A model generated the notes under the pieces. It made no database searches and had not been told where the DNA came from. It saw only the letters and a list, made by a program, of their open reading frames with translations. Below are positions 36,336 to 45,546 of a DNA stretch of 64,000 nucleotides, in pieces. The number at the start of each line of letters is the position of its first letter. Within the stretch, counting starts at the first letter, position 1. A program made the position numbers and the translations under genes. Source of the DNA: Streptomyces sp. Mut1 (GTDB taxonomy: Bacteria > Actinomycetota > Actinomycetes > Streptomycetales > Streptomycetaceae); assembly GCF_030719295.1 (NCBI RefSeq), contig NZ_CP120997.1, positions 1,240,001 to 1,304,000 on the forward strand, written 5' to 3'.

Positions 36336-37376
36336 CTAGTTCTTCTTCCCCAGCTGGTTGGCCCAGAGCTTCGGGTCGTCGACGTTGTCCTTGGTCACCA
36401 GGGGCGCGGGGAGCTGGTCCTCGTAGCCGTTCGGGATCTTGATGATGGTGGAGTCGTGGTCGGTGGGACCCTCCTCGAAGGTCTTGCCGTCCAGGGCCGC
36501 CTTCGCGTAGTACAGCGCGTACTTCGCGTACAGATCGGCGGGCTGGGAGATCGTCGCGTCGATCTTCCCGGCCTTGATGGCGTCGAACTCCTCCGGGATG
36601 CCGTCGTTGGAGATGATGGTGATGTGGCCGGGCGAACCGGCCGGCTTCAGCAGCTTCTTCTGTTCCAGGAGCGCGAGGGTGGGCTGGAGGAAGACGCCCC
36701 CGGCCTGCATGTAGATGCCGTTGATGTCGGGGTGGGCGGCCAGCGTCGACTGGAGCTTGGCGGAGGCGACGTCGCCCTTCCAGTCGGTGGCCAGCTCGAA
36801 CACCTTGATGTCCGGGAAGTCCTTGTCCATGCACGCCTTGAAGGCCTCGGACCGGTCGCGGCCGTTGATGGAGGACAGGTCGCCCTGGAACTCCACGACC
36901 TTGCCCTTGCCCTTCAGCTGCTCGCCGAGGTACTTGCAGGCGTTCGTGCCGTACGCCTTGTTGTCGGCCCGCACCACCATGTAGATGTCGCCCTTGTCCG
37001 GGCGCGTGTCGACGCTGATGACGGGGATCTTCTTCTCGTTGAGCGCGTTGAGCGACTCGGCTATCGCGCCGGTGTCCTGCGGGGCCATCACCACGGCCTT
37101 GGCGCCCTGGTCCCTGAAGGTCTGGACGTTGGCGACGAGCTTGCCGATGTCGTTCTGCGAGTTGGTCAGCGGGAGCGCGGAGACCTCGCCGTCCTTGACC
37201 CCCTGCTTGATGTAGTTCTGGTAGGAGTTCCAGAAGTCGCTGTCGCTGCGCGGCAGGTCGATGCCGACCTTGCCGCCGCCCGTACCGCTGTCCGACGACT
37301 CGCGGTTGCAGCCCGCGAGGGCGGTGACGGCCAGCAGTACGGCACAGGCGGCCGCACTCGTCGTACGCACTCTCAT
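36336..37376 (-). CDS. Sugar-binding lipoprotein of the ABC importer
   Basis: 346 residues: lipoprotein signal MRVRTTSAAACAVLLAVTALAGC, then a periplasmic-binding-protein fold (VGIDLPRSDSDFWNSYQNYIKQGVK... KIPVISVDTRP... ITIISNDGIPEEFDAIKAGKIDATISQPADLYAKYAL) of the ribose/rhamnose-binding group. It captures the sugar outside the cell. ATG 37376 has AAGGA upstream. It lies between the SDR gene and the ATPase gene. Confidence 0.93.
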   Translation of the reverse strand: MRVRTTSAAACAVLLAVTALAGCNRESSDSGTGGGKVGIDLPRSDSDFWNSYQNYIKQGVKDGEVSALPLTNSQNDIGKLVANVQTFRDQGAKAVVMAPQDTGAIAESLNALNEKKIPVISVDTRPDKGDIYMVVRADNKAYGTNACKYLGEQLKGKGKVVEFQGDLSSINGRDRSEAFKACMDKDFPDIKVFELATDWKGDVASAKLQSTLAAHPDINGIYMQAGGVFLQPTLALLEQKKLLKPAGSPGHITIISNDGIPEEFDAIKAGKIDATISQPADLYAKYALYYAKAALDGKTFEEGPTDHDSTIIKIPNGYEDQLPAPLVTKDNVDDPKLWANQLGKKN

Positions 37377-37438
37377 TGGTGTCCCGTTCCTTGGTGAGGT
37401 CGCGGCTCGGAGCCCTGACGGCATTGCGGAGGTGCGGT

Positions 37439-38218
37439 TCAGCTGCCGGCGGGGCGCAGGCGCAGGCCCTGCATCCCGCCGTCGACGGCCAGTGCGGTGC
37501 CGGTCACGGAGGCCGCGGCGGGACTGGCGAGGTAGAGGATCGCGGCGGCCACCTCGTCGGCCGAGACCAGCCGGCCCAGCGGCTGCCGGGCGCTGAGGGC
37601 GGCGCGTTCGGCGGCCGGGTCGTCGGCCTGGTCCAGCAGCCGGCCGACCCACGGGGTGTCGGCGGTGCCGGGGTTGACGCAGTTGACGCGGACGCCCTCG
37701 CGGACGTGGTCGGCGGCCATGGCGAGGGTGAGCGCGAGGACGGCGCCCTTGCTCGCGCTGTACAGGGCGCGCTGGGGCAGCCCGGCGGTGGCGGCGATCG
37801 AGCAGGTGTGGGTGACCGACACGGCGCCGGGGCGTCCGGCGGCGGCCCGGCGCAGGTGGGGCAGGGCGTGCCGGGCGGTGCGGACCATGCCGAGGACGTT
37901 GATGTCGAGGACCCGGGTCCACTCGGCGTCGTCGTTGTCCTCGACGGTGCCGATGGAGCCGATGCCCGCGTTGGACACGAGGGTGTGCAGGGAGCCCATG
38001 GCGGAGACCGCCCGCTCCACGCCGGCGCGCACGGCCGCGTCGTCGCCGAGGTCGGCCTCGATGGCGAGGGCGCCGAGGGGTGTGTGGGAGGTGTCCCGGT
38101 CGAGGACGGCGACCTGGGCCCCGCGCTCGACGAGCTGGGCCGTGACGGCGGCCCCGATGCCGGAGGCGCCGCCCGTCACCAGGGCGTTCATCCCCTCGAA
38201 GTCGTGTGTGCCGGTCAT
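37439..38218 (-). CDS. SDR-family dehydrogenase of the sugar acid operon
   Basis: 259 residues of a classical short-chain dehydrogenase: coenzyme motif [11 protein letters not shown] motif LVSNAGIG, catalytic Ser in THTCSIAA and YSASK, and a C-terminal [15 protein letters not shown]. Its ATG overlaps the fucD stop (ATGA). Next to L-fuconate dehydratase it is best read as 2-keto-3-deoxy-L-fuconate 4-dehydrogenase or L-fucose dehydrogenase of the non-phosphorylative fucose pathway; the exact step is inference. Confidence 0.85.
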   Translation of the reverse strand: MTGTHDFEGMNALVTGGASGIGAAVTAQLVERGAQVAVLDRDTSHTPLGALAIEADLGDDAAVRAGVERAVSAMGSLHTLVSNAGIGSIGTVEDNDDAEWTRVLDINVLGMVRTARHALPHLRRAAAGRPGAVSVTHTCSIAATAGLPQRALYSASKGAVLALTLAMAADHVREGVRVNCVNPGTADTPWVGRLLDQADDPAAERAALSARQPLGRLVSADEVAAAILYLASPAAASVTGTALAVDGGMQGLRLRPAGS

Positions 38219-39549
38219 CGGCCCTCCTCCTTCTCGATGCGGCGGGCCTGCCAGACGGGCCCGTGCGGGTAGCTGTGCGCGGCGATCGACTCGGGGCGCA
38301 TCCTGGCCGAGAAGCCGGGTGCGGCCGGGGTGGTGTAGCGCCCGTTCTCGATGACGACGGGGTCCACGAAGTGTTCGTGGAGGTGGTCGACGTACTCGAT
38401 GACCCGGTCCTCCCAGGTGCCGGCGACGGCCACGTAGTCGAACATCGAGAGGTGCTGGACCAGTTCGCACAGTCCGACGCCGCCGGCGTGCGGGCAGACC
38501 GGGATGCCGTACTTGGCGGCGAGCAGCAGGATCGCCAGGTTCTCGTTGACGCCGGCGACGCGTGCGGCGTCGATCTGGACGAAGTCGACGGCGCCGGCCT
38601 GGAGCAGCTGCTTGAACACGACGCGGTTGGCGACGTGTTCGCCGGTGGCGACCTTGACCGGCTGCCCGGCGCGCACGGCGGCGTGGCCGAGGATGTCGTC
38701 GGGGCTGGTCGGCTCCTCGATCCAGTGCGGGTCGTACGGGGCGAGCGCGGTCAGCCACGCGACCGCGTCGGCGACGTCCCAGCGCTGGTTGGCGTCGACC
38801 GCGATCCGCACGCCGGGGCCGACGGCCTCGCGGGCGAGCGCCATCCGGCGGACGTCGTCGCCGACCTCGCCGCCGACCTTGAGCTTGATCTGGGTGAAGC
38901 CGTCGGCGACGGCCTGCTTGGCGAGCCGGACCAGCTTGTCGTCGGAGTAGCCGAGCCAGCCGGGCGATGTGGTGTACGCGGGGTAGCCCTCGGTCCGCAG
39001 GACGGCGGCGCGTTCGGCGCGGCCCGGTTCGGCGGCCCGCAGGATGGCCAGCGCCTCGTCGGGGGTGAGCGCGTCGGTGAGGTAGCGGAAGTCGACCAGG
39101 GAGACCAGCTCCTCGGGTGTCATCCCGGCCAGGAACTCCCAGACGGGCAGGCCCGCCTGTCTCGCCGCCAGGTCCCAGGCGGCGTTGATCACCGCGCCGG
39201 CCGCCATGTGCATCACGCCCTTCTCGGGCCCGAGCCAGCGGAGTTGGGAGTCGTGCGTGAGGTCGCGGTACAGGGCGCCGAGGTCGGCCGCCGTACGGGG
39301 CACCGGGCGGCCGGTGACGTGGGGCCGCAGCGCCTCGATGGCGGCGGCCATCACCTCGTTGCCGCGCCCGATGGTGAAGCAGAAACCATGCCCCTCGGCC
39401 GTGGCGCCGCTGTCGTCGGCGTCGGTGCGCAGGACGACGTAGGCGGCCGAGTAGTCGGGGTCCGGATTCATGGCGTCCGAGCCGTCCAGCTGCTCCGAGG
39501 TCGGAAAACGGATGTCGTGGACCTCGAAATCCGTGACGGTCTGACTCAT
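38215..39549 (-). CDS. fucD: L-fuconate dehydratase (enolase superfamily)
   Basis: 444 residues of the mandelate racemase/FucD group. Diagnostic blocks are [40 protein letters not shown] and [10 protein letters not shown] (Lys pair). Metal ligands are Asp and Glu in [18 protein letters not shown] and STGEH-like ATGEHVANR, and the catalytic His is in [16 protein letters not shown]. It dehydrates L-fuconate to 2-keto-3-deoxy-L-fuconate. The natural start is ATG 39549; the open frame begins 8 codons earlier at 39573. It heads the operon and is preceded by the ATACATCGGATG site. Confidence 0.93.
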   Translation of the reverse strand: MSQTVTDFEVHDIRFPTSEQLDGSDAMNPDPDYSAAYVVLRTDADDSGATAEGHGFCFTIGRGNEVMAAAIEALRPHVTGRPVPRTAADLGALYRDLTHDSQLRWLGPEKGVMHMAAGAVINAAWDLAARQAGLPVWEFLAGMTPEELVSLVDFRYLTDALTPDEALAILRAAEPGRAERAAVLRTEGYPAYTTSPGWLGYSDDKLVRLAKQAVADGFTQIKLKVGGEVGDDVRRMALAREAVGPGVRIAVDANQRWDVADAVAWLTALAPYDPHWIEEPTSPDDILGHAAVRAGQPVKVATGEHVANRVVFKQLLQAGAVDFVQIDAARVAGVNENLAILLLAAKYGIPVCPHAGGVGLCELVQHLSMFDYVAVAGTWEDRVIEYVDHLHEHFVDPVVIENGRYTTPAAPGFSARMRPESIAAHSYPHGPVWQARRIEKEEGR

Positions 39550-39569
39550 GCGCGCCCCCAGGGGAAATA

Positions 39570-39602
39570 ACATCGGACCTCTGTTCCGGTCATCCGATGT
39601 AT
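39570..39602. promoter_or_regulatory. Operator region of the fuconate operon
   Basis: ACATCGGA (39570-39577) and TCCGATGT (39593-39600) form a perfect 8 bp inverted repeat with 15 bases between. The right-hand copy on the operon strand reads ATACATCGGATG, identical to the site before the GntR gene. A third related copy TCGGATGTATCGC is at 39657-39669. Confidence 0.8.
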
Positions 39603-39755
39603 AGCCGCCTCGGAGCCGGTAAGTCCAGAGTCGGGCCCAAATTCACGGCCCACAGCTCGGATGTATCGCACGGGTCGCGCCAAGGGCCTGCTGTGCGGGA
39701 GGCCGTAAGCCGTAAGGTTGTTCCGTACGCAAGGGAACTTCGGAAGGAGGCCTGG

Positions 39756-40895
39756 GTGATCGAGCTCGACGGGGTTCCCGAGCTGATCGACCCGGTCATG
39801 GTGGCCGCGTTCGAGGGGTGGAACGACGCAGGTGACGCCGCCTCCACGGCGGTCGCGCACCTGGACAGGGAGTGGAAGGGCGAGGTGTTCGCGGCGCTGG
39901 ACGCCGAGGACTACTACGACTTCCAGGTCAACCGCCCGACGGTGTGGCTGGACGGCGGGGTACGCAAGATCACCTGGCCGACCACCCGGCTCTCCGTGGT
40001 CCGCATCGGCGGGGACAAACCCCGCGATCTGGTGCTGGTCCGGGGCATCGAACCGTCCATGCGCTGGCGCTCGTTCTGCAACGAGATCCTGGGCTTCGCG
40101 CATGAGCTGGGCGTCGAGATGGTGGTGGTGCTCGGCGCGCTGCTCGGCGACACCCCGCACACCCGGCCGGTACCGGTCAGCGGCGTCACGTCCGACGCCG
40201 ATCTGGCGCGCACCATGGACTTGGAGGAGACCAGGTACGAGGGTCCGACGGGCATCGTCGGCATCCTCCAGGAGGCGTGCACGCACGCGGGCGTGCCCGC
40301 GGTGAGCCTGTGGGCCGCGGTGCCGCACTATGTGTCGCAGCCGCCCAACCCGAAGGCGACGCTGGCGCTGCTGAACCGTCTGGAGGATCTGCTCGGGCTG
40401 CGCATCCCGCTCGGCGAACTGCCGGAGGACGCGCGCGCCTGGCAGGTGGGCGTCGACCAGCTCGCCTCCGAGGACAGCGAGGTGGCCGAGTACGTGCAGA
40501 CGCTGGAGGAGGCCCGGGACACCGCGGAGCTGCCCGAGGCGAGCGGCGAGGCCATCGCCCGGGAGTTCGAGCGCTATCTCAGGCGCCGCGACCCGGGACC
40601 CGGCCCCGGCCAGCCGTCCGGCGGGCACGCCACGGAGAGCGGGGAGGCGACATATCTCCGGGACACGTCGAGCGGCCGCACCAGGCCGCCGAAGCCGGTC
40701 CGGCCGGAGACGGGACCCGGACCGGTGAGCGGGCCCGGCACCGGCCGGCCGGGCGGCCCGGGGACCGGCCGGCCCACGCCGGGCGGCCCCGACGAGCGCG
40801 CCGCGGACGGCGAGCCGGAGCAGCCGTCCGGCGACGGACCGGACGAGGACACGGACAACGGCCCGGACGGACCGGACGGCCCTTCGCGGGACTGA
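39756..40895 (+). CDS. PAC2-family protein
   Basis: 379 residues. The first about 280 form a PAC2 (proteasome assembly chaperone 2-like) domain with VMVAAFEGWNDAGDAAS and VVVLGALLGDTPHTRPVPVSG blocks; the last 90 are Gly/Pro/Asp-rich and disordered. The family is widespread in actinobacteria and archaea, and a role in proteasome assembly is proven only in eukaryotes. GTG 39756 follows GGAAGGAGG. It is divergent from the fuconate operon. Confidence 0.88.
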   Translation: MIELDGVPELIDPVMVAAFEGWNDAGDAASTAVAHLDREWKGEVFAALDAEDYYDFQVNRPTVWLDGGVRKITWPTTRLSVVRIGGDKPRDLVLVRGIEPSMRWRSFCNEILGFAHELGVEMVVVLGALLGDTPHTRPVPVSGVTSDADLARTMDLEETRYEGPTGIVGILQEACTHAGVPAVSLWAAVPHYVSQPPNPKATLALLNRLEDLLGLRIPLGELPEDARAWQVGVDQLASEDSEVAEYVQTLEEARDTAELPEASGEAIAREFERYLRRRDPGPGPGQPSGGHATESGEATYLRDTSSGRTRPPKPVRPETGPGPVSGPGTGRPGGPGTGRPTPGGPDERAADGEPEQPSGDGPDEDTDNGPDGPDGPSRD

Positions 40896-40952
40896 GCCGG
40901 GCGGGACGGTCTCGGCCGGGGCGGGTCCGGGCAGGACCGCTCCGGGCAGCAA

Positions 40953-40984
40953 GGAGCCGGGCGGGTGCGTGCCCGCCCGGCTCC
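40953..40984. terminator. Bidirectional hairpin between PAC2 and GH31 genes
   Basis: GGAGCCGGGCGGG and CCCGCCCGGCTCC form a perfect 13 bp stem around TGCGTG at a convergent junction. Confidence 0.85.
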
Positions 40985-41003
40985 CCCGCTCCTTCGGCGT
41001 CAT

Positions 41004-44000
41004 TCAGGAACAGGTGAAGCGCGCCGCGCCCCAGTCCCCGTGGTCGCCGGTCTTGGAGTCATTGGTGTCGGTGACCTTCAGGCGTACATGCCGCGCGCCG
41101 TCGAGCGCCACGTCCACCGGCACGGCGTCCGACGCCCCGGTCACCTTCGGTGAGGTCCACAGCACCTTGCCGTCCGCCTCGACGGAGAACGCCACCTCGC
41201 CGTAGCCGTCGATCTCGTCGTCGATGCCGGCGTCCGCGGTGAACGTCGAGCACCGGCCGCCGAGATACACCTCGATGTCGGAGTCGGCGTGGGTGCCGAT
41301 CCCCTTCTCGTACACCTTCCCGGCCAGCGTGATCGGGTTCCCGTCGGCCGCGCCCGACTCGCCGTTGCTGCGGTCGCGTTCGGCGGGGCCGTATCCGTTC
41401 GTCTCGTTCAGCCACTCCATGTCGCTCGCCCAGGTCTCGCCGCTGGGCGGGGCCGGCATGACGGAGACCGCCAGCCGCTGGGCGGCCGTCCGGGACTCGC
41501 CCGCCGAGCGGTAGCGCGCCAGGGCGGTGATCCGTGCCTCGCCGATCCGGGCGTCCTTCGCCGGGGTGACCTTCACCTCGACGCGCCGGGTGGTTCCGGC
41601 GGGTATCCGCTTCACGGGCGCGGCGGGGGTGGCCTGCCAGCCCTTCGGGACGTCGAGGGCGAGGACCGCGTCCGTCACGTCCGCCTTGCCCGCGGTGACG
41701 TCGACGGCGACGGTGCCCGGGGCGCCGGCGCCGGTCTCCTGCCCCTGGGGCGCGGAGACGGTGGCCGTGGCGGCGGCGTCGCGGCCGCCGACCGCGCTGG
41801 TGTTCTCCAGCTTCAGGGAGAACTTCTTGCCCGTGGAGAGCGAGGCGGTCTTGATCTTCACCACGCCGCCACGGTCGTCACGGTCGTACCACCAGCCCTG
41901 CTTCGCCTTCGCGTACGCGGCGGCCGAGGTGAGCCGGGGCAGCTTGCCCTTGAGCTTGACCGCGCTCGGCTCGGAGCCGGTGTGCACGGTGAACTCGTAG
42001 GGGCGGGTGGTCTGCTTGCCGGAGAACTTCCCCTTGCTCGCCCCGATGTCCACCGTCACGTCGCCGGAGCCCCGGGCGGGCGCGCGGACGTCGGCGGTCT
42101 GCGTGGCGTACGCGCCGTCGCGGTGCTCGCGGGTCACGCCGTCGTCCTCGTACAGCGTGAACGACGACCGGCCCTGCGGGTAGATGTCCCAGGCGAGCGG
42201 GGAGGTGGCGGTGCGGTCCTGGTAGGAGCGGATGCCCGGCCACATCGGCACACTGGCACCGGCCCTGACGAACAGCGGCAGGGTGTCGAGCGGGGCGCTG
42301 TAGTCGTCGAGGGTGACGGGGCCCTGGTAGGTGCGCCCGGTCCAGTAGTCGGTCCAGGTGCCCTTCGGCAGGTAGATGCCGTCGCGCTCGGTGCTGTCCT
42401 CGTAGACCGGGGCGACGAGGAAGTCCTCGCCGGACATGAACTCGTACTTCGCGGCGTCGGTGGCGGCCTTCGGGTCGTCCGGGTACTCCAGGACGAGGGG
42501 CCGGACCATGCCGACACCGGTCTTGGTCGCCTCGTGGGCGTAGGAGTACTGGTAGGGCAGCAGTGACTCCTTGAGCTTGAGGTAGTCGCGGTTGATGCTG
42601 GTGTACGGCTCGCCGTAGCGGAAGGGCTGCTTGTCGGCCGCCGCCCAGCCGTCCATGGTCATCGTGGTCCCCAGGAACATCTTCCACTGGAGGTCACGGG
42701 TGTACGTCTTGGCGCTGCCGCCGAAGATGCCGTCGACGTCGCCCGTGGTGTAGGCGAGTCCGGACATCGTGGCGCCGGCGTAGGTCGGGATCTGCCAGCG
42801 GATGTACTCCCAGGTGCCGTACTGGTCGCCGGACCACTGGACACCGCAGCGCTGGGCGCCCGCCCAGCTCTCGGGGGCGTACGTGAAGCCGCGGGCGTCG
42901 CTGTTGTCCTCGATGCCCTGGTAGGCGTCCTTGCAGCCGTCGAGCGCGAACTTGTAGCCGTCGCCGACCCAGGCCACGTCGAGCTTGGCGACGCGCTGGC
43001 CCGCCTCGACCTGGTCGGCGAGCTTGTCGATGCCGTCCTCGGTCCACAGCCCGGCCTGCATGCCGCGGTCCTGGAGGCCCTGCGCGGTCTCGGCGAGATT
43101 CTCGTAGCCGCAGCCGTAGCCGTCGTTGACGAGCATCCAGCCGTTGGGCATGTCGTTGTCGAGGTAGCCGTCGGCGACCTCCAGCGCGTCCAGGGTGTGC
43201 CGCTCGCCCCGGTTGGCGTTGTGCAGGTAGCAGTCGGCGTCACCGATCTCCATGCCGTAGACGGGCGGCAGGAACGGCTTGCCGGTGAGCTGGGTGTACT
43301 GGCCGATGACGTCCTTGGCGCTGTCGCCGGCGAAGTAGTAGGCGTCGAAGCGCTGTTCCCGCTCGCTGGTGGTCACCGGGTCGTTGAAGGCGTAGGTGCC
43401 GGGCGCGAAGGTGTTGCGGAAGACGCCGTAGCCGGCCGATGAGAGGTAGAACGGCACCGAGTTGGGGTGGCCGCCGTCGTCCCAGTTGTAGTCGACGCCC
43501 ACCTCGACGGTCTTGCCGCGGTGCGAGGTGTTGCCGCGGCCGTTCTGCATGCCGGCGCCGTAGAACTGCTCGTCGGCCCCGCGCGCCAGGGTCTGCGTGG
43601 TCTGCTCGGCGTCCCAGCTCAGCCCCTTCGCCTCGGACCAGACCTGGCTGCCGTCGGCCCGGTACAGGGCGAACCGCAGAGGCGACTTGTAGACACGGAG
43701 GGTGACGCTTCGGGTGGAGAGTTCGTAGCGGTCGCCGCGCTCCTTCCAGCGGGTGCGGGGCGCGGAGCCCTGCGGCAGCACGATCGCGTCGCCGGCCGGG
43801 TCCTGGAAGGTTCCGTCCGGGGCGAGTTCGATGCGGAAGGTCTCCTCGGACACGAAGCTGACCCGGGCCTTCGCCGGGCCCGCCGTCAGCCGGTACACGG
43901 CCCCGTCGGCGGCGAAGCCGGTGAGGTCGCCGACGGTCGTGCCGGTGGGCGCGGCCGGGTCCGCGGCACTGGCGCTGCCCGGTCCTGTGAGTACGGCGAG

Positions 44001-44054
44001 CAGTCCCAGCAGCGCTGCAACTACCGCCGATCTGATGCGCGTTGATGATTGCAT
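41004..44054 (-). CDS. Secreted glycoside hydrolase family 31 with NPCBM domains
   Basis: 1016 residues: Sec signal peptide (about 1-30, ending ASA), an N-terminal GH31 beta domain and a TIM barrel with candidate catalytic Asp in VAKLDVAWVGDGYKF and an acid/base Asp in YTTGDVDGIFGG. A GH31 C-terminal beta part, an NPCBM-associated (NEW3) domain and a C-terminal NPCBM galactose-binding-like domain (GNPITLAGKVYEKGIGTHADSDIEVYLGG) follow. It should remove alpha-linked sugars outside the cell; the NPCBM makes galactose or GalNAc substrates likely. A palindrome overlaps the start and no ribosome site is seen. Confidence 0.9.
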   Translation of the reverse strand: MQSSTRIRSAVVAALLGLLAVLTGPGSASAADPAAPTGTTVGDLTGFAADGAVYRLTAGPAKARVSFVSEETFRIELAPDGTFQDPAGDAIVLPQGSAPRTRWKERGDRYELSTRSVTLRVYKSPLRFALYRADGSQVWSEAKGLSWDAEQTTQTLARGADEQFYGAGMQNGRGNTSHRGKTVEVGVDYNWDDGGHPNSVPFYLSSAGYGVFRNTFAPGTYAFNDPVTTSEREQRFDAYYFAGDSAKDVIGQYTQLTGKPFLPPVYGMEIGDADCYLHNANRGERHTLDALEVADGYLDNDMPNGWMLVNDGYGCGYENLAETAQGLQDRGMQAGLWTEDGIDKLADQVEAGQRVAKLDVAWVGDGYKFALDGCKDAYQGIEDNSDARGFTYAPESWAGAQRCGVQWSGDQYGTWEYIRWQIPTYAGATMSGLAYTTGDVDGIFGGSAKTYTRDLQWKMFLGTTMTMDGWAAADKQPFRYGEPYTSINRDYLKLKESLLPYQYSYAHEATKTGVGMVRPLVLEYPDDPKAATDAAKYEFMSGEDFLVAPVYEDSTERDGIYLPKGTWTDYWTGRTYQGPVTLDDYSAPLDTLPLFVRAGASVPMWPGIRSYQDRTATSPLAWDIYPQGRSSFTLYEDDGVTREHRDGAYATQTADVRAPARGSGDVTVDIGASKGKFSGKQTTRPYEFTVHTGSEPSAVKLKGKLPRLTSAAAYAKAKQGWWYDRDDRGGVVKIKTASLSTGKKFSLKLENTSAVGGRDAAATATVSAPQGQETGAGAPGTVAVDVTAGKADVTDAVLALDVPKGWQATPAAPVKRIPAGTTRRVEVKVTPAKDARIGEARITALARYRSAGESRTAAQRLAVSVMPAPPSGETWASDMEWLNETNGYGPAERDRSNGESGAADGNPITLAGKVYEKGIGTHADSDIEVYLGGRCSTFTADAGIDDEIDGYGEVAFSVEADGKVLWTSPKVTGASDAVPVDVALDGARHVRLKVTDTNDSKTGDHGDWGAARFTCS

Positions 44055-44057
44055 AGA

Positions 44058-44070
44058 GCGCTTTTAGCGC
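44058..44070. promoter_or_regulatory. Palindrome just before the GH31 start
   Basis: GCGCTTTTAGCGC is a 5 bp inverted repeat around TTT, located 3 bases upstream of the ATG. It could be an operator or leader hairpin of the GH31 gene. A role in repression is inference. Confidence 0.5.
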
Positions 44071-44102
44071 AGCATCAAGCATTTGACCATGGACAAAACG
44101 GA

Positions 44103-44139
44103 ACCGGCCCCGAACTTCATCAAGAAGTTCGGGGCCGGT
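44103..44139. terminator. Hairpin terminator after mshC
   Basis: ACCGGCCCCGAACTT (44103-44117) and AAGTTCGGGGCCGGT (44125-44139) pair perfectly over 15 bp around CATCAAG, followed on the minus strand by a T-rich stretch. Confidence 0.9.
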
Positions 44140-44178
44140 GAAGTGGGCTGCCGCAACGGAGAGTTACGGACAGGGTGG

Positions 44179-45408
44179 TTACAGCGCGACGCCGAGCAGC
44201 GCGTCGACGGTACGGGAGACGAGGCCGGGCGCACCCTCGTCCGCACCGCCTTCGGCGCTCTGCCGTCCGGCCCAGCGGTCGACGGCGGCCAGCGCTGCCG
44301 GGGTGTCCAGGTCGTCGGCGAGGGCCGCGCGGACCTCCTCGACCAGGGCGTCGGCGGACAGCCCGTCGGGGCGGGAGACGGCGGCGCGCCAGCGGGCGAG
44401 CCGCGCCACGGCGTCGGCGAGCACCTGGTCGGTCCACTCCCAGTCGGAGCGGTAGTGGTGCGCGAGCAGGGCGAGGCGGATCGCAGCCGGGTCGACGCCG
44501 TCACGGCGCAGCGCCGAGACGAAGACCAGGTTGCCCTTGGACTTGGACATCTTCTCGCCGTCCAGGGCGACCATGCCGGCGTGCACGTACGCCTGGGCGA
44601 ACGGGTGCTCGCCGGTCAGCACCTGGGCGTGCGAGGCACCCATCTCGTGGTGCGGGAAGACGAGGTCGGAGCCGCCTCCCTGGACGTCGAAGCCCATGCC
44701 GAGGTGGTCCAGGGCGATGGCCACGCACTCGATGTGCCAGCCGGGCCGGCCGGCTCCGAGCGAGCCGCCGTCCCAGCTCGGCTCGCCCTCGCGGGCCGCC
44801 ATCCAGAGCATCGGGTCGAGCGGGTTCTTCTTGCCCGGACGTTCCGGGTCACCGCCGCGTTCGGCGGAGAGCAGCCGCATCGCCTCGGCGTCGAGGTGCG
44901 AGACCCCGCCGAAGTGCGGGTCGGCGTCTACGGAGAAGTACACGTCCCCGTCGAGGTCGTAGGCGGCGCCCGCGTCGCGGAGCCGTTCGACGAGCGGCAC
45001 GATGCCGGGTATCGCCTCGACGGCTCCGATGTAGTGCTGCGGCGGGAGCATGCGCAGCGCGGTCATGTCCTCCCGGAACAGGGCCGTCTCGCGCTCGGCG
45101 AGTTCGGTCCAGTCCTGCCCGTCGCGCACGGCCCGCTCCAGCAGCGGGTCGTCCACGTCGGTCACGTTCTGGACGTAGTGGACCTGCCGCTTGGTGTCGA
45201 GCCACACGCGCTGCACGAGGTCGAACGCGTTGTAGGTCGCCGCATGACCCATATGGGTCGCGTCGTACGGCGTGATGCCGCAGACATAGATGCGGGCGAC
45301 GGGACCGGGGTCAAGGGTGATCCGTCCGCCGGTCGCGGTGTCGTGGATCCGAAGGTCGCGGCCCTTGCCGGGCAGGGCGGGGACCTCAGAAGCGGGCCAG
45401 GCATGCAT
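44179..45408 (-). CDS. mshC: Mycothiol biosynthesis cysteine ligase MshC
   Basis: 409 residues, a cysteinyl-tRNA synthetase paralogue. It joins cysteine to GlcN-inositol with ATP. It has a zinc-ligand Cys in [55 protein letters not shown] and the KMSKSKGN loop. It lacks the tRNA anticodon domain, so it is shorter than CysS (about 460 or more residues), which separates the two. Mycothiol is the actinobacterial low-molecular-mass thiol. The ATG at 45408 is part of a double ATG. Confidence 0.95.
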   Translation of the reverse strand: MHAWPASEVPALPGKGRDLRIHDTATGGRITLDPGPVARIYVCGITPYDATHMGHAATYNAFDLVQRVWLDTKRQVHYVQNVTDVDDPLLERAVRDGQDWTELAERETALFREDMTALRMLPPQHYIGAVEAIPGIVPLVERLRDAGAAYDLDGDVYFSVDADPHFGGVSHLDAEAMRLLSAERGGDPERPGKKNPLDPMLWMAAREGEPSWDGGSLGAGRPGWHIECVAIALDHLGMGFDVQGGGSDLVFPHHEMGASHAQVLTGEHPFAQAYVHAGMVALDGEKMSKSKGNLVFVSALRRDGVDPAAIRLALLAHHYRSDWEWTDQVLADAVARLARWRAAVSRPDGLSADALVEEVRAALADDLDTPAALAAVDRWAGRQSAEGGADEGAPGLVSRTVDALLGVAL

Positions 45409-45503
45409 GCCACGAGCGTAACCGGATGCGGCTTCCGGATACGAACCGGAGGGGCGATCCTGGCCGAAGAGGCACTCTTGTGCCCCGGCCCGTGACGTGC
45501 ATG

Positions 45504-45539
45504 CCGGTGCTCCCCGGGCGCGCCCCGGCGGAGCACCGG
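45504..45539. terminator. Hairpin terminator after the SCO1664-family gene
   Basis: CCGGTGCTCC (45504-45513) and GGAGCACCGG (45530-45539) form a 10 bp stem, and the loop carries CCGGG/CCCGG pairing. It separates the SCO1664 unit from mshC. Confidence 0.8.
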
Positions 45540-45546
45540 GGCGCGG

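Noticed and set aside
44179..45408. Cysteinyl-tRNA synthetase (CysS)
   Set aside because: The catalytic core is shared, but the protein is only 409 residues, lacks the anticodon domain and has the MshC-specific N-terminus, so MshC is the better call.
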